Assembly (NCBI GenBank): GCA_026874595.1 | Contig: CM049313.1 | Span: forward strand, 63,428,159 to 63,492,158 | DNA length: 64,000 bases | Source: Sipunculus nudus | Lineage: Eukaryota > Annelida > Sipuncula > Golfingiida > Sipunculidae | Direction: 5' to 3' | In this document: positions 46,772 through 58,057 of the stretch, in pieces | Position numbering within the stretch: position 1 is the stretch's first letter | How the letters are laid out: each line of letters begins with the position of its first letter | Notes under the pieces: model-generated | Seen by the model: the letters and a program-made list of their open reading frames with translations, nothing else | Databases searched by the model: none | What the model was told of the DNA's origin: nothing | Translations under genes and position numbers: made by a program

Positions 46772-46956
46772 CAGCGAAACCTTGTTGTGTCAAACTCGCT
46801 TAAGTCGAATACCTCGCTTATGTCTAAGTTACAGACCTGATATTCCGGACAACTCTAGTTAAATTATAACCAAATAAAACCCACTTGTGTCAAACCTAGG
46901 ATGTGTCGAAGTTTTCTGAGAGTCCCTTCTACTTCGACTCACAAGGTTTCATGGTA
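46771..46956. mobile_element. GAAACCTTGT-ended MITE, about 186 bp
   Basis: Left TACAGCGAAACCTTGTTGTG and complement of right TACCATGAAACCTTGTGAGT form a terminal inverted repeat of about 20 bases. Subterminal words CTTAAGTCGAA, CTTATGTCTAA and TGTGTCGAAG recur. This resembles pogo/Tigger-type MITEs. It is inserted next to (TA)n. Confidence 0.75.
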
Positions 46957-49153
46957 AATAAATAATTAATGACCCCACCTAATTAAGTGAATAAACAATT
47001 TGTATAAATAATAAACAAAGTGTAAATTCCTATATGTATATTTGACTAATAACTGATAATAAACATACTGACATAACTAGTTTTCCTACTATAACAGGCA
47101 GGGCTACCTTTCCGTTTAAGATATCCTTTTAAAGAGTTCCCTATATATACGTGACAGAGACTCAGCGGCTGTGCAGGTACTGCGTCTGGTAGCTGTCAGG
47201 TTACTGAGGGTTGCCCCCACTAAGCTACACTGACAAGTACAAGATAGCGTCAATCTTTATGCTCTGTTCATGCCACATGAACACAACAGAAAAAAGCCTA
47301 TGCTGAAATTCCTCCTTGAAATCCAGACTACTATTTTCAGTCTTTCCCCTTGCTTATCTCATACCTTGCCAGTCTTTGTGAACTGCTAAAGTCATACCTG
47401 TGTTCAATCATATTATTTCTGATGAAATATTCTCAAAAAATAATAATTTAAGTACAATTTACAATTAAGAGTTTACCAGAGGAGCCATATTCACTACTAT
47501 TCAGCAATAAGGGGGGGGGGGGATAACAGTGCGGGGGTGGACATACTTTCAGTCTCACTCAAGCATCAGGAGAAAAAGTTTCTCCCTCTCAACTAAAAAC
47601 ACTCAATGACAATTTTCTGTGCTTGGTTATTCGTGGTTTTAACATATTTTAGAGGCATGGCTCAACTGGAATAAATGATGAAACCAGTAAATTCATACAT
47701 ACTGAATATCGTTCATCCAAAATTATTAAAGATATTTCAGGTATGTGTCTTTCTCAGATCATTGTAATTTAAATTGGTCCCAGTGTCCTTGATATATCTG
47801 TAAAGGCCCTGCATGCATATAAGCTTTTATTAATATTATTATTATAATAATCATGAGTGCACTATTTTCAAACAATACCAATTTTTGAAATTTTTCCTTT
47901 GGTGCAAATCTAAATCATAAGTAGGTCATAGAAACCTCATTACTGGTGTGAATGTTCAGGATTCAAATAATTATAATAATTATAATGCAGGAAAATGGTG
48001 AGTGGACCTGTTACTTTTTTCACAAAATAGGTTTAAGTCATACTTGCAAAATATGCTTATCTAAAAAAATCTGAAAGCTATATAGAATCTAAAAATTAAC
48101 TGGCAAACATATATGCCTTTGATTTCATATATTTTAAATTACAACAATACCACCCTATCAAATAAAATGGCCATATAGTATTACAAAAAATGACGTGTAA
48201 AAAGAGCATTTTTCTTTATCGTCAAGCAAATCAAACAAACTTTGCATTACCAGTTTTTATTTAAACTTATGCATATCAATTATATGATTCACAAAGCATA
48301 GGTACATATATAAAGAATAAATAAAAATTCTCACATATACATATCTAGTATGCTGGAGGTTGTTTCAATGGAAACAAAAAGTAGCAGAAAAATATCCAGA
48401 TCAAAGGGGCAAGTTTATATGCAAAAGTCTGATTCATATACAACCACGGTTTAAATGAAATAAACATGTCACTATTAATTTCTGTATGCAGCTTGGGGAA
48501 ATGAAAGATACGTAAAAGCAAACACACAAAAAATTAACAATATATTTCTACCCACTATGACTGATGTATTCACATTTTTTAAAGTTTAGTAGGAATGTAC
48601 TAGACCTAGGTATGCTGATCCAATCAATGACATTCAGCTACAATTATACCTTCTATACAATTGTTTCAGCACATGCAAGAAAAACCTATTTACAATGTAT
48701 TTATATATACTGCATCTGAAAAATATCAAAGCCTATTCAAAGAAATTGTTATCTGTAAAATATGCATCAGTACAACATATACACAGAGACTTTTCCCAAT
48801 AACACTTTTCTAAAGAATTTAAATATTTATTTTTATAACACCTTGCCCCTACCCGCCTTCAGGGTGATTCCCCTTCAGTGTCCAACACAAACACATATGG
48901 CTGTACATTTTCACATACCTTAATACCTTTTTCTTATATCTGTTATAATAATATAACAGCTGGCTTCTTAATTCTAAGGTCATGCTCCAACTTGAACTTA
49001 AGATGCATATAAAAAAACACATACAAACATGCATATAGGTACATACAGATTACTCCTTTCAAATCCAGTGTAATATTCCTATTGCCTGAACCATTCCTCT
49101 CCCCACTGCCCCTCCCCCTCTCATGGATGAACAGTTACAAGCAAACTTTAACA
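46957..49153. other. CpG-poor AT-rich sequence with G12 run
   Basis: A run of 12 G lies at 47,511-47,522. No gene or clear repeat is seen otherwise. Confidence 0.5.
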
Positions 49154-49336
49154 TACAGTGGAACCAGTCTTTAAAGACCACCTGTCTTATAAGAACAACT
49201 GTCTATCAAGACCACCCTTGAGTGAACTCGAAGCATTCAAATTGGTTAAAACTGACCTGTCTCATCAGACCACCTGAGATTAAAGACCATTTTTGGCCAG
49301 TCCCAAGAGAGGTCTCATAACACAGGTCTCACTGTA
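49154..49336. mobile_element. TACAGTG-ended MITE, 183 bp
   Basis: Left TACAGTGGAACCAGTCTTTA, complement of right TACAGTGAGACCTGTGTTAT. AAAGACCACC/CAAGACCACC/CAGACCACC words recur three times inside and GAGGTCT near the right end. TA dinucleotides bound it, as for Tc1/pogo-type insertion. Confidence 0.8.
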
Positions 49337-49847
49337 ACTGCAATGTAAGACAAGCATATACACACCAATGAACCAACAGGCCCTCCCCATCAACCCTCAG
49401 CGTGACAAAAAGCTGTCAATTGCCTCATTCAAAGCTCATAACTGGCTGATGGATGCGAGGATACAATAATACCCATTGTAAGTGTACACAGCTAGACATC
49501 CATCTTATCCACTGCTGACAGGCTGGGCTGCCAGAAAGACAGGTACACCACTCCACCCTTCAATCACTCTGTTAGTTACCCCTCCCCTCAAGATCCTTGA
49601 AAGACACCTACGCATAACTCAAAATTTTTTTTACCCTTTGAAAAATATAGTTAATTAACCTAGGATTAAATATGGCTTCAAATGTCATGTCCTTCATGCA
49701 AAAATAACACATTTACACATACATGCAGGCAAACACAAATGAACAAATGTATTTTTTTTTAATGATAGGTCCATGGCTTGTTAATGGCACTGTCTATTGG
49801 ATGAAAATGAAGGTAACCTTATCCAAAGAATGATATGTTAATTTACT
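49337..49847. other. CpG-poor sequence, no feature seen
   Basis: Nothing recognisable. Confidence 0.45.
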
Positions 49848-50082
49848 CGTTGTATACCAAAATTTTGACATGTGACATATGATGTCTGGGTTTTAGTGTG
49901 TACACAAAATGGCAGTCCCCATGAAGAGTTTTGAAAAACTTTGAGGGGGGGGGGGGGGAGGGGAGAGGATGCAACACGAAGGTACTCAAAGGACAAGAAT
50001 CTATCTGGGGAAAGAGTTTGCTGGCAAGAGGATCTGTATGGGCAACATTTAGAGTGAAATAACGCTTTTTATGGACCACACC
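49848..50082 (+). repeat. Dispersed repeat X, copy 2
   Basis: It matches copy 1 at 37,741-37,966 at both ends (GGGTTTTAGTGTGTACAC; GAGTGAAATAACGCTTTTTA then TGGACCACACC). A G14 run at 49,945-49,958 lies inside this copy only. Confidence 0.7.
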
Positions 50083-50099
50083 AATATACTTTAAATATA

Positions 50100-50320
50100 A
50101 AAGGAAGCCTTCTGGAGTTCAGGTTTTATACCCATAGGGCTAGGAATAAATAATTAAGTCATGATCAGTCACTGAGACATTGAAGAGAAGCTCTATGTTC
50201 TATGATGATTTCACGATTTTGCCTTCAAGGCACAACAGGGGGTCCAATTAGAGGACATGCTCCCAAGAAGTCTAATGCCTTATCCACTCAGCTACACACT
50301 ACATCCTAGCCAATATGAAC
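50100..50320 (-). mobile_element. Possible tRNA-derived SINE
   Basis: The minus strand begins with a tRNA-like segment: GTGTAGCTGAGTGGATAAGG (A-box-like) then CATTAGACTTCTTGGGAGC. The B-box is poor. It lacks a clear A-tail. Similar in style to, but not the same as, the SINE at 30,325-30,660. Confidence 0.4.
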
Positions 50321-50723
50321 CAAGGGAGTACCCACAGAACCCCTCCCCCCCCATTCCAAACTCACACACACACATGAACACACACACACAAACACAGAAA
50401 ATAAGGTCTTCCTCTTAAAATCTCCACACAACTCCAACCCCATCGTCCATGATAAACAGGACAAAATCATTCGACCAGAATGTCATCATTTTCTTCACCC
50501 ACACAACAGATTATGGAACATATATTTTCATTTTATGAAAATGATATTTGCTTAATTTTCAGCATTATATCATTCACAATTTACATTTTACTTAAAACTT
50601 TCAAAAACCTAAGCTAAAAATTATGTCAATTCAATGAGACAATTGACACAAGTTATAGCCTAAATTTTCTCAATTAAAGATGCATACTTTTAATATATTG
50701 AGGAAAATGTTGTAACATTATCT

Positions 50724-50739
50724 CCCCCCCCCCAAAAAA

Positions 50740-50771
<32 letters not shown>

Positions 50772-50775
50772 TTCC
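50724..50775. repeat. Poly-C/poly-A run and following (AC)n
   Basis: About 10 C followed by 16 A and a further A-rich tract, then ACACAC near 50,786-50,802. A minus frame across it is an artefact. Confidence 0.9.
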
Positions 50776-50853
50776 ATGATAAGAACACACACACACACAC
50801 ACATGTAAACACAAACACCCACATAAAATGAAAACATGCAAACCAGCACATAC

Positions 50854-50910
50854 ACCATACAGGAAGCCGTGGCCTGTATTTGAGCCGATGGAATCATTCA
50901 CTGTCAACAT
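50854..50910 (-). CDS. Weak candidate exon
   Basis: Strong minus-strand acceptor TTCTCATTGATCTTCTCAG (ending 50,911). The only open frame reads MLTVNDSIGSNTGHGFLYG. The donor GGT/GTATGT (after 50,854) gives a 57-base phase-0 exon; using the neighbouring ATG/GTGTAT would instead leave one base and join the exon at 46,109 in frame. Which donor, if any, is used is unclear. No family recognised. Confidence 0.25.
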
Positions 50911-50959
50911 CTGAGAAGATCAATGAGAACAGAGGGGGTAGGGTGATAACCCCTGTGGT

Positions 50960-51160
50960 TCTTATCTCTCCACCAGCCCCACGGGGACTTGTCTGGGTCT
51001 TGTCCTCGCAACAGCTGTAGTCTTGTCAAGATGCTGACCTTGGAAACTGTTTCCATGGCGATGCATCAACACAAAAATGTCTATCACCTTCTTTGCAGTC
51101 ACTCTAAAGTACGCCACCAGCCGTGCTGGTTGACAGTTTGACACCATGGGATGCAGTATT
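50960..51160. promoter_or_regulatory. Candidate cis-element with X-box-like site
   Basis: GC-balanced unique block with GTTTCCATGGCGAT at 51,049-51,062 (RFX X-box-like) and a GTTTGACAC/CTGTTCCATG-style context. A CAGCTG E-box lies at about 51,012. No frame is persuasive. Confidence 0.25.
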
Positions 51161-51469
51161 TTATTTGACTTTTTATGCTAATTACTGCCACAAAGCATGC
51201 TTATGGTTTCACCGCTATTTGTTTTGGCTATAAGTAGGATAACTCATAAACTGCCGATAGATTTTTCTGGTATAGACTTGTGTTAAAAGATTCTTTTATC
51301 CCACGTTTGAATCTAAGTTGACAGCACATCTTCTAATACATCACAATACTTTGCTTCATATACTGCTCTGACATATATACTTTGATTAATCACTCATTTG
51401 CTAAATACATTCCATTTTCCTGTACACAAGTACAAATATATTTCAACATATTATTAAAAATATTTTCAT

Positions 51470-52450
51470 TCCTAATTTTATTATATCTGTTCCTATTTTT
51501 TAAATGTTTTTTCCTAAATTTTAGGTGTCTGTTTCATTGTTAGATATTTATGATTTATGTATATTCAATTTCCTGTCCCCTCTTTCATTGTCTTTATTCC
51601 CCTTTTTGTATATATGCTCCTTTTTCTATGACTTCCTCTATCAATATGCATCCTTATTCTTCTGATGTCTAAATTCTTTTTCAAAGTCTGTTCTTCTGTT
51701 TTAAATCTTTGGTTACTTTTCCCCTTTGTTTAAGGTTTGTTCCTCCTTGAAAGGTCAGAGTGGTCTTAATTTTTGTATGACACCTATTTATATTTTTTCC
51801 CCAATTTTTTAATGTCCATACCTATTTCATTATTGTTCTTCTGTTTTAAAATTCTGTATCTTTCTCTTGCTCACATTACCTGTTGCTCTACTTTAAAATT
51901 AGTCCCTTTTCAATGTGTACCAGTATTCCTCATGTTTTCTTAATTAAAGCCAGTTCTTAATTTTAGTTCCATTTCCTTTTTAAATGTTTGTGCTCTTGTT
52001 TCATTCACTATTCCCTTTTATCTTTTGCTATTACCTGTTCCTCTTTCAAAGTCTGTTCCTCATTTCAAATGATTGCTTTTTTTTAATGCAAGCTGCTCAA
52101 TATAATGTACACTCCTCTCTTAATGACTAATCATAATTTTAACAACTAATCCCATTTTAATATCTGTTCCTCAAGCTAATGCTTGTTCCTCAGTTAATGT
52201 CTGTTCTTCATATTAAGGCCTATTTCTTGCTTTTCAGTCTTCTTTTAAATTCCTGTACCTGATTCTCAGGTACTGCCTTTTCTCCTCTTTCATATAAGTT
52301 CCTCATACTAATGTCTGTTCCTCTGTTAATATCTTATCCTTTTCATTTTAATGCCTATCTTTTGTCAATGTCTACCTATGTTCTTTTTCCTTTAAATGCC
52401 TGTTCCTCTTGTAATATCTGGTTCTTGTACAATGCCTGTCCCCTGAACTT
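51470..52450. repeat. Decayed T-rich tandem array (TGTTCCTC units)
   Basis: Nearly 1 kb of pyrimidine-rich sequence in which TGTTCCTC or TGTTCTTC recurs more than ten times at intervals of about 18-30 bases, often followed by TTTTAAT or GTTAATGTC. Units are strongly diverged, so the array is old. It is most regular at 52,150-52,330. Confidence 0.7.
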
Positions 52451-52879
52451 TGTTTTATCCTGGGTCAACAGAAATGGTGTGCCAAATAATTTATTATATT
52501 AATGACTGGTTGTTTTCTTTCCTAACTGATTAAATCATTTGAATTTTGCATAATCAATAATAAGCAAACAATAATGTATGCACATCCAAAGAATATCATG
52601 ATTAAATATTCTTATTCTGTCAGAGACATAAGAAAGGCAAAGCATGAACCAGAAAACAGCATTAAAACTAAACCTTGTGCAACAACTGAGAGTCAACAAC
52701 CTGATCTTTTCATTACATTGACTTATCAGCGTGATGTACAAGTTAGACTGAATTTACTTGGTAAATATTTTAGGTATAATTCTATCCAGCATATTTCAAT
52801 GTTAAATAAACGGCAGATAAAATAATCTCTCAATATTTGATCATCTTTTTCTTTCTTATAATCACAGAATATGATTTAA
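52451..52879. other. AT-rich sequence, no feature seen
   Basis: An 83-codon plus frame at 52,574-52,825 has no recognisable motif. Confidence 0.45.
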
Positions 52880-53140
52880 AAACGGATTCCAACCGCTGGT
52901 CTACCAACCATGACACAGAGGTCTATGTACTGTTCATCACAGTCAGGATCATGTCCAGCTTACTCTGTGTCTGATTTCCTGGAACATTAATCAGTGGCAA
53001 AGATAACTCACACGATGACTGTCACCACTGTCATTAAGGCATCGTTAATGAGGGGTCATCCATCGTGGGGAGGGCGGGGTACAGACAACAACACAGGCAG
53101 GTGACCTGGGTCTTAATGACCGGTCTGATATGCTAGACTC
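52880..53140. promoter_or_regulatory. Candidate cis-element
   Basis: Unique block with closely spaced TGACTGTCACCACTGTCATT (two TGTCA half-sites), CGTTAATGAGG and CTTAATGACC homeodomain-like cores, and a CAGGTG E-box near 53,098. No coding frame. Confidence 0.3.
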
Positions 53141-53505
53141 TGACTCTCATCAACAAAACCTTAGTTATCAGTGCTGTCTTGCTGGATTCTGACTCAAAAA
53201 AGTATAAACATTTGCAGAATGAAAGTAAACAATAATGTGTGGAAAAAAGGGCAAGTCTGTGTCACATATCCACAATTTAGTCAAATTTTTACTACACATA
53301 TTGCTCTTAAATGAGCTTCAGGCATGACAGGGTGTGTTGTGACAAAGTATACTTCTGGAATCTTGTGTTTTAATACCAATATTTTCTTTTCTCAACCTCA
53401 GCCATGCAAGATGCATGTCAAATCTGACCAAGTTTTGAACATGTACAATCAAAAGTCTGAAAACATCATCTTGAATATGTGACACCAATGGAGGCAAAAC
53501 ATGAA

Positions 53506-53600
53506 GTAAAAGTATGATAAAAAAGTACAAAAGTATGATAATAAAAAGTATAATAAAAAAGTACAAAAATATGATAACTGTATAGAAGTATGAAAAAGTG
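53506..53600. repeat. Short tandem repeat of AAAGTATGATAAAAAAGTAC units
   Basis: Three to four imperfect units of about 20-25 bases. Confidence 0.8.
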
Positions 53601-54554
53601 TAAAACTTTTTTCTTAAAATGTTTGTTTAAAAAAAGATTAAAATTACAAACTGGCACATTCCATGTGACTAAATGTTTACCTGTCACAGAACCAGCTTTA
53701 TCTAGTTACAGTCATGAAACACTGCTGCAGTCACGTCCAATAAGGGACCACAGCCATCTGTGGTCTGTGGCAGTCCTGACAGGTCATTAGCAGGGGCTGA
53801 CCACCCAGATTTGAACACTTGGTAATCCCCATGCCCTGTGTTGCCCCACCCCCTACACCTGTCAAACCTCTAACAATCAGCTCTGTGGGGTTCCACATAT
53901 TTAGTTTCAAGCATCTGAATACACTTCAGTTTATTAAGCTCCCACTATTACCAGACAGCAGAAAGGTCTTGTATGTTAGGTCAAATCACAAACTTGCCGC
54001 TATTTTTCCATATTCCATATGGAGAGAGTATTTGAGGGCTGGGGTAAAGAGAGAATCAGTGGATATAGGTTTAAACAGGAATTTCAAGTTGTATTTCTTG
54101 AGAGGCTGGCTTGATGATGATGGAGTGCTACTAAAATCTCTGCATTTACAGTGAAGTGTACCCAAATTAATTATCAGGGCTACCTGTTTTCTATTTGACA
54201 ATCAGTGCCGTCAGTGCTCTGCATTTTATAGTAAGTGATACCAAAATTGATTGCCAAGGCTTGTTTTTTTTATAATAACTTATGGTCAGCATTAAAACAG
54301 GACCTACTACTTCTAGAGTGATATTTATCAGAGTTGTATAATCTTTGTATCTAAAGTTTTGTTTAGCCTTTATTATAATTTATATTTTAATTTATGATGG
54401 CACAAAATCTTTGTCTTGCAAACTCCAATGTGTCCCAAGGGGGTCATCCCTTATATTTCCTCATAAATCTTGTGAGATTTGAAATTATTTGAGAAATTTT
54501 GTAAAGAGTTTATATATGAGAAATTATGCCAAATGGTGAATGCAACCCATAGGA
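53601..54554. other. CpG-poor sequence, no firm feature
   Basis: A 111-codon plus frame at 53,819-54,154 (contains GLNRNFKLYFLRGWLDD) has no splice context or recognisable domain. Not accepted as a gene. Confidence 0.4.
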
Positions 54555-54965
54555 AAACCTGTCCAACCACTGCAGAGATATGAGTGATTTTATCCCACTG
54601 GATGAACAGATGGACGCTGTGCAAAAATGGTTGCATATGGCGCCATCATTTTTGTGTATGTTATAAAGCTATCCAAGGGCTACATTTGTGTAAAATTTTT
54701 ATCCTGATTGGTCAAACGAGTCTGAAGGTATGTGGCTTAATGTGTCAAAACAGAAGCACAAATGGACGCATTGGAGAGAAGAAAGGTCAGAGGTCAAAGA
54801 AAATATTTTGGCACCAGTTTGCATGTGACCCAATATTGGTGTAAAATTTAGGAAAAATCTGTCCAGTGGTCTCAGAGTTCTATTCCTGAAACAAACGCGG
54901 CGGCAACGGCTGTGCTGGCAGAAACCATAGTATCCGCAAAACTTGTTTTGGGGGATACAAATATT
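54555..54965 (+). mobile_element. Tandem-core element, second copy (one core unit)
   Basis: It matches the 3' portion of the element at 38,200-39,575: GAGATATGAGTGATTTTATC, GATGAACAGATGGACGCTGT, GCATATGGCGCCATCA, then GGTCAGAGGTCAAA, CGCGGCGGCAACGG, and the terminal hairpin GTATCCGC / GGGGATAC at 54,930-54,958. Here only one core unit is present and CpGs are fewer, consistent with an older copy. Confidence 0.7.
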
Positions 54966-55719
54966 ACAAATAACCAGCCACACAGCCAGATCTCACCAGT
55001 AATTTCCCACTTAATTTTTCAAGTTCTGCAGAAGATTATTGACCACACTCAATCTGGGATCATCCACCCCTACAGGCTTAATTACAACCCGTCCATCTCA
55101 TGTCTAGACACAGTGGTCTTGATGACAATAATACTCTATCACAGCGTAACCACTGGTAATTTTCTACTGGTTTTAGACCACGTCACATGTAAGGTTCATG
55201 ACCTTTTCCTTCTCAGGAAACAACATGAGATAATACAAGTATTATTTGCTTAATAACAATTTAAACCAGAGAAACTGTTGGATCAAATACAACAATTTCA
55301 CTAAATTAGATTTGTTCTATTAAGCTTATTAATAACTTTTGTAATTGTTATTTTAAGTCAGTTACAAGCATTTATCTTGGTTTAAATTTTAATTGGAAAA
55401 GCTTAACTTTCACTCTATTATTCACATATTTTGTAAATATATGCAGGTGTAAAAGTTACTTATTCTGCCTGACTAAATAGAAGCACTTAAATAAACATTG
55501 TAAGTTTCAGTTCATGCATGGCTGAAACAATTAAGATCTGACCTTTTGTAAACTTATTTTTTTCTTAAACAATCAAAATACTATATTATGCTCATGTTTG
55601 TTTCAAAATAGTTATATGACATTACAAAAAGAAAACTTCGAACATATGGAAACAAAGAGCAAATAATAAATTTTCGAAGTGATCCCATTAATATTACATG
55701 TTCCTGCTATATTAAAAGC
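54966..55719. other. CpG-poor sequence, no firm feature
   Basis: A 113-codon plus frame at 54,912-55,253 begins inside the repeat end and is not accepted. Confidence 0.45.
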
Positions 55720-55949
55720 CTACTTGGGCCCCAGCTGGCTAGAGGGTAGATGACCTATGGAGCCCCCACTTGTAGCAGGGGTGGACCCCTTGCGCCCCCC
55801 TGTGGAGGTCCAGATTAACCTAGCCCCATTCTTCAGTGGTATGTAAACAGGGCTGGTCCATCCTTCAAGACTGAAGGAGCTGTGTTTGTATACAGCCGCT
55901 GACAACCAGCCACCATACCTGCTGCTTGCTGTGTGTGGCTCCTGGTAAA
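55720..55949 (-). CDS. Weak candidate terminal exon or repeat-derived ORF
   Basis: Minus-strand acceptor GACTGTTTTTACCAG (ending about 55,950) is followed by an open frame of about 75 codons to TAG at 55,720. The peptide contains SRYGGWLSAAVYKHSSFSLE and PVYIPLKNGARLIWTSTGG. The same frame stays open about 30 codons further upstream into an interspersed repeat (from 55,990), so it could be element-derived. No donor, so it would be a 3' exon. Family not recognised. Confidence 0.25.
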
Positions 55950-55989
55950 AACAGTCCTGCCTTTGGTCACTACAAGTCCAGTTTGTAAT

Positions 55990-56240
55990 GCGAATCTTTT
56001 TAACATTTATGGTGGAGGTTATGTATTTACCTATGTCTGATTATTTGTCTGAATAATATATCCCAAAGTTACTGATGAATTTCAAGAAAGTTTGTGGAAG
56101 GCTGGGCCCATAAAGAAGTGCTAGAATTATGATGTGGATCAATTAAATTTAAGGTTGGATCTGAATGCAGATCCAGCAAAATTCATTCTTGTTTGTCTGC
56201 AAGGGCACAAAAAAATTCCGAATTAATGTTCTCAATAAAT
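55990..56240 (+). mobile_element. Interspersed repeat (GGTGGAGGTTATGTATTTAC family)
   Basis: The style 'TATGTATTTACCTATGTCTG...TATATCCCAAAGTTACTGATG...GGCTGGGCCCAT' is that of a widespread interspersed repeat I have seen in invertebrate genomes (general familiarity, not searched). Boundaries are approximate. Confidence 0.4.
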
Positions 56241-57239
56241 TTTAATAAAATTTGGAGAATTTTCGGTTCTAAAACTGCAGAGTGGCACAAAATACATAAA
56301 AAAAATGCAGAATAGACAAATTACTGTCTCTTAAAGTACAAGTAGGACAAGCCCCATCCCTAAAGCTGCAGAGTTAAATAAATAAATGAATATATATATA
56401 TGAGGGATACTGTACAAAAAGAGGTTACTCAGTGGAGAGCAATCCATGGACTGAGGCTCATGAAAAAGAAAGTGAAAAATTCCTGGACAGGCCAATTGAT
56501 CTGGTATTGGCCCAAAGCATTTGTCTTTGTGGGACTGGACAGCTACACTTCCTCCTAATCAGAAGGTTTAATAAGTCTTTAATCTAGCGCTGTAGTGAAT
56601 GAATACATGGGAGAGGGAGAAGCAGTCAGCATGGAAAGACAACACAATCTGTGTCCTGGTTCAAATTTGCACCAAAACTTATTGATGTTTGTCAAACAGC
56701 CAGACCACCAGTTCCAGGAAGTTATGAGATGAATAAATAAATAATTATTCTGGTAAATAAATACCTTTATGACAAATTATAATACTCAAATTTCACCAGT
56801 ACAGCCGATTTCTCACAGCTGGAGGCAAAATTACAAAATGTATCATAATATTATACCGTTACAACACTTTCAGTAAATGACAGATTTCTACTCTGAAACT
56901 GAATAGAGTGCTAAGAATTATACAGAATTCTACAAAAGTAGGAAAAACACAACCACAATGTTAGTGTCATCTGCTTATTCTCTTTTAATTAACTTTATTG
57001 GTGGCAAGAGCCAAAAACAGAATCTGGTGCAACATGATGCATCCAAACTAGGCAATTCACACAATCACTGTTCGTTAACACATTGTTCATTAACACAAGA
57101 ACAATACCATTTTAATTAGCATGATCCAGGAAATTATTTTGCACTGATTGACCTATGGCCCTGTCCGTGGAATGCCTTGACAATTTCAATGTAAATTTCC
57201 AGCTGTAAAGTCAGTGGAACACTGCAGCGAGGATCACCA
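56241..57239. other. CpG-poor AT-rich sequence, no feature seen
   Basis: A short TA run lies near 56,391. Nothing else is recognised. Confidence 0.45.
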
Positions 57240-57460
57240 TGATGGAATCAAGAGATGCTGCGGGTAGCAGAGACTGCCCCGTGATGTAGCGTGCATCACC
57301 TGGGTGAGACGCAGGTGTGCGAATATACAGCAGGTGAGCATGTGTGAGGAACGAGGCCGCCTGCACACCTGTTACCTGCCTGATTACAACGACCCCTGTG
57401 CTACCTTAAATTTGCCAAGCCACCAGGTGCCTCCAAACCTGGATGCTGGTGTGACTGCTT
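57240..57460. promoter_or_regulatory. E-box cluster (five CAGGTG/CACCTG)
   Basis: CACCTG at 57,297 and 57,366, and CAGGTG at 57,312, 57,331 and 57,424: five sites in 133 bases. This sequence is the preferred site of ZEB/Snail repressors and E-protein dimers. It lies in a locally CpG-retaining, GC-balanced block. A 97-codon plus frame (57,304-57,597) overlaps, with a Cys/His/Pro-containing start, but no recognisable domain. Confidence 0.45.
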
Positions 57461-57660
57461 GCATGCTGTCCCAAGCTTTGATCAGTTCCTGCTACAAACC
57501 CTGGCACAGCACATTTCATCTGGTCTCTGCAACACACGCTCTCTTCATATACCCATTGTATCCCATAAACCTCTCCACATTGCTTTTCAAAGCTTAATAT
57601 GCCCTGTACAGCATATTTTAATAAAGACCTACATTAAGTACACATGCCAGTGGCAGTTCA

Positions 57661-58057
57661 TAGGAGTGTAACGATTCACTGAAGAATCGATGCATTGAAT
57701 TACAAGCCATCGATTAAATTGTAATTGATCATTAACCTCTGAATCTATTTATTTCGAATATTATATTTTTTGCATGTACCACCCCAAAGTCTTCTATGAG
57801 TCCTCTCTTATGACAGAGCAGTTCTCGATGTTGTAGCTCTTTATCATGTATGTGCCCCAAATCTACTTTTTACGTTCAGTGGCGAACCAGTTCACTTGCA
57901 GAGAAACATATATGGTGGCAACAAACAGAAAGAGAGCTACATTTATCTTTAATTTGCATAAATTTATTAACATCAACTTGGTAAAATTGCTTTAATTTTT
58001 TAAAAAGTCTGAAATTTACTAATTAAGTAAGAACTGAATCAAGAATTGAATCATATA
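57661..58057. other. Spacer with AATCGAT-type inverted words
   Basis: ATTCACTGAAGAATCGATGC and CCATCGATTAAATTGTAATT near 57,670-57,730 form a short inverted context around ATCGAT. No gene. Confidence 0.35.

Noticed and set aside
50100-50320. A functional tRNA gene on the minus strand
   Set aside because: Only the A-box side resembles a tRNA; the T-arm/B-box is not convincing, so it is listed as a possible SINE head.
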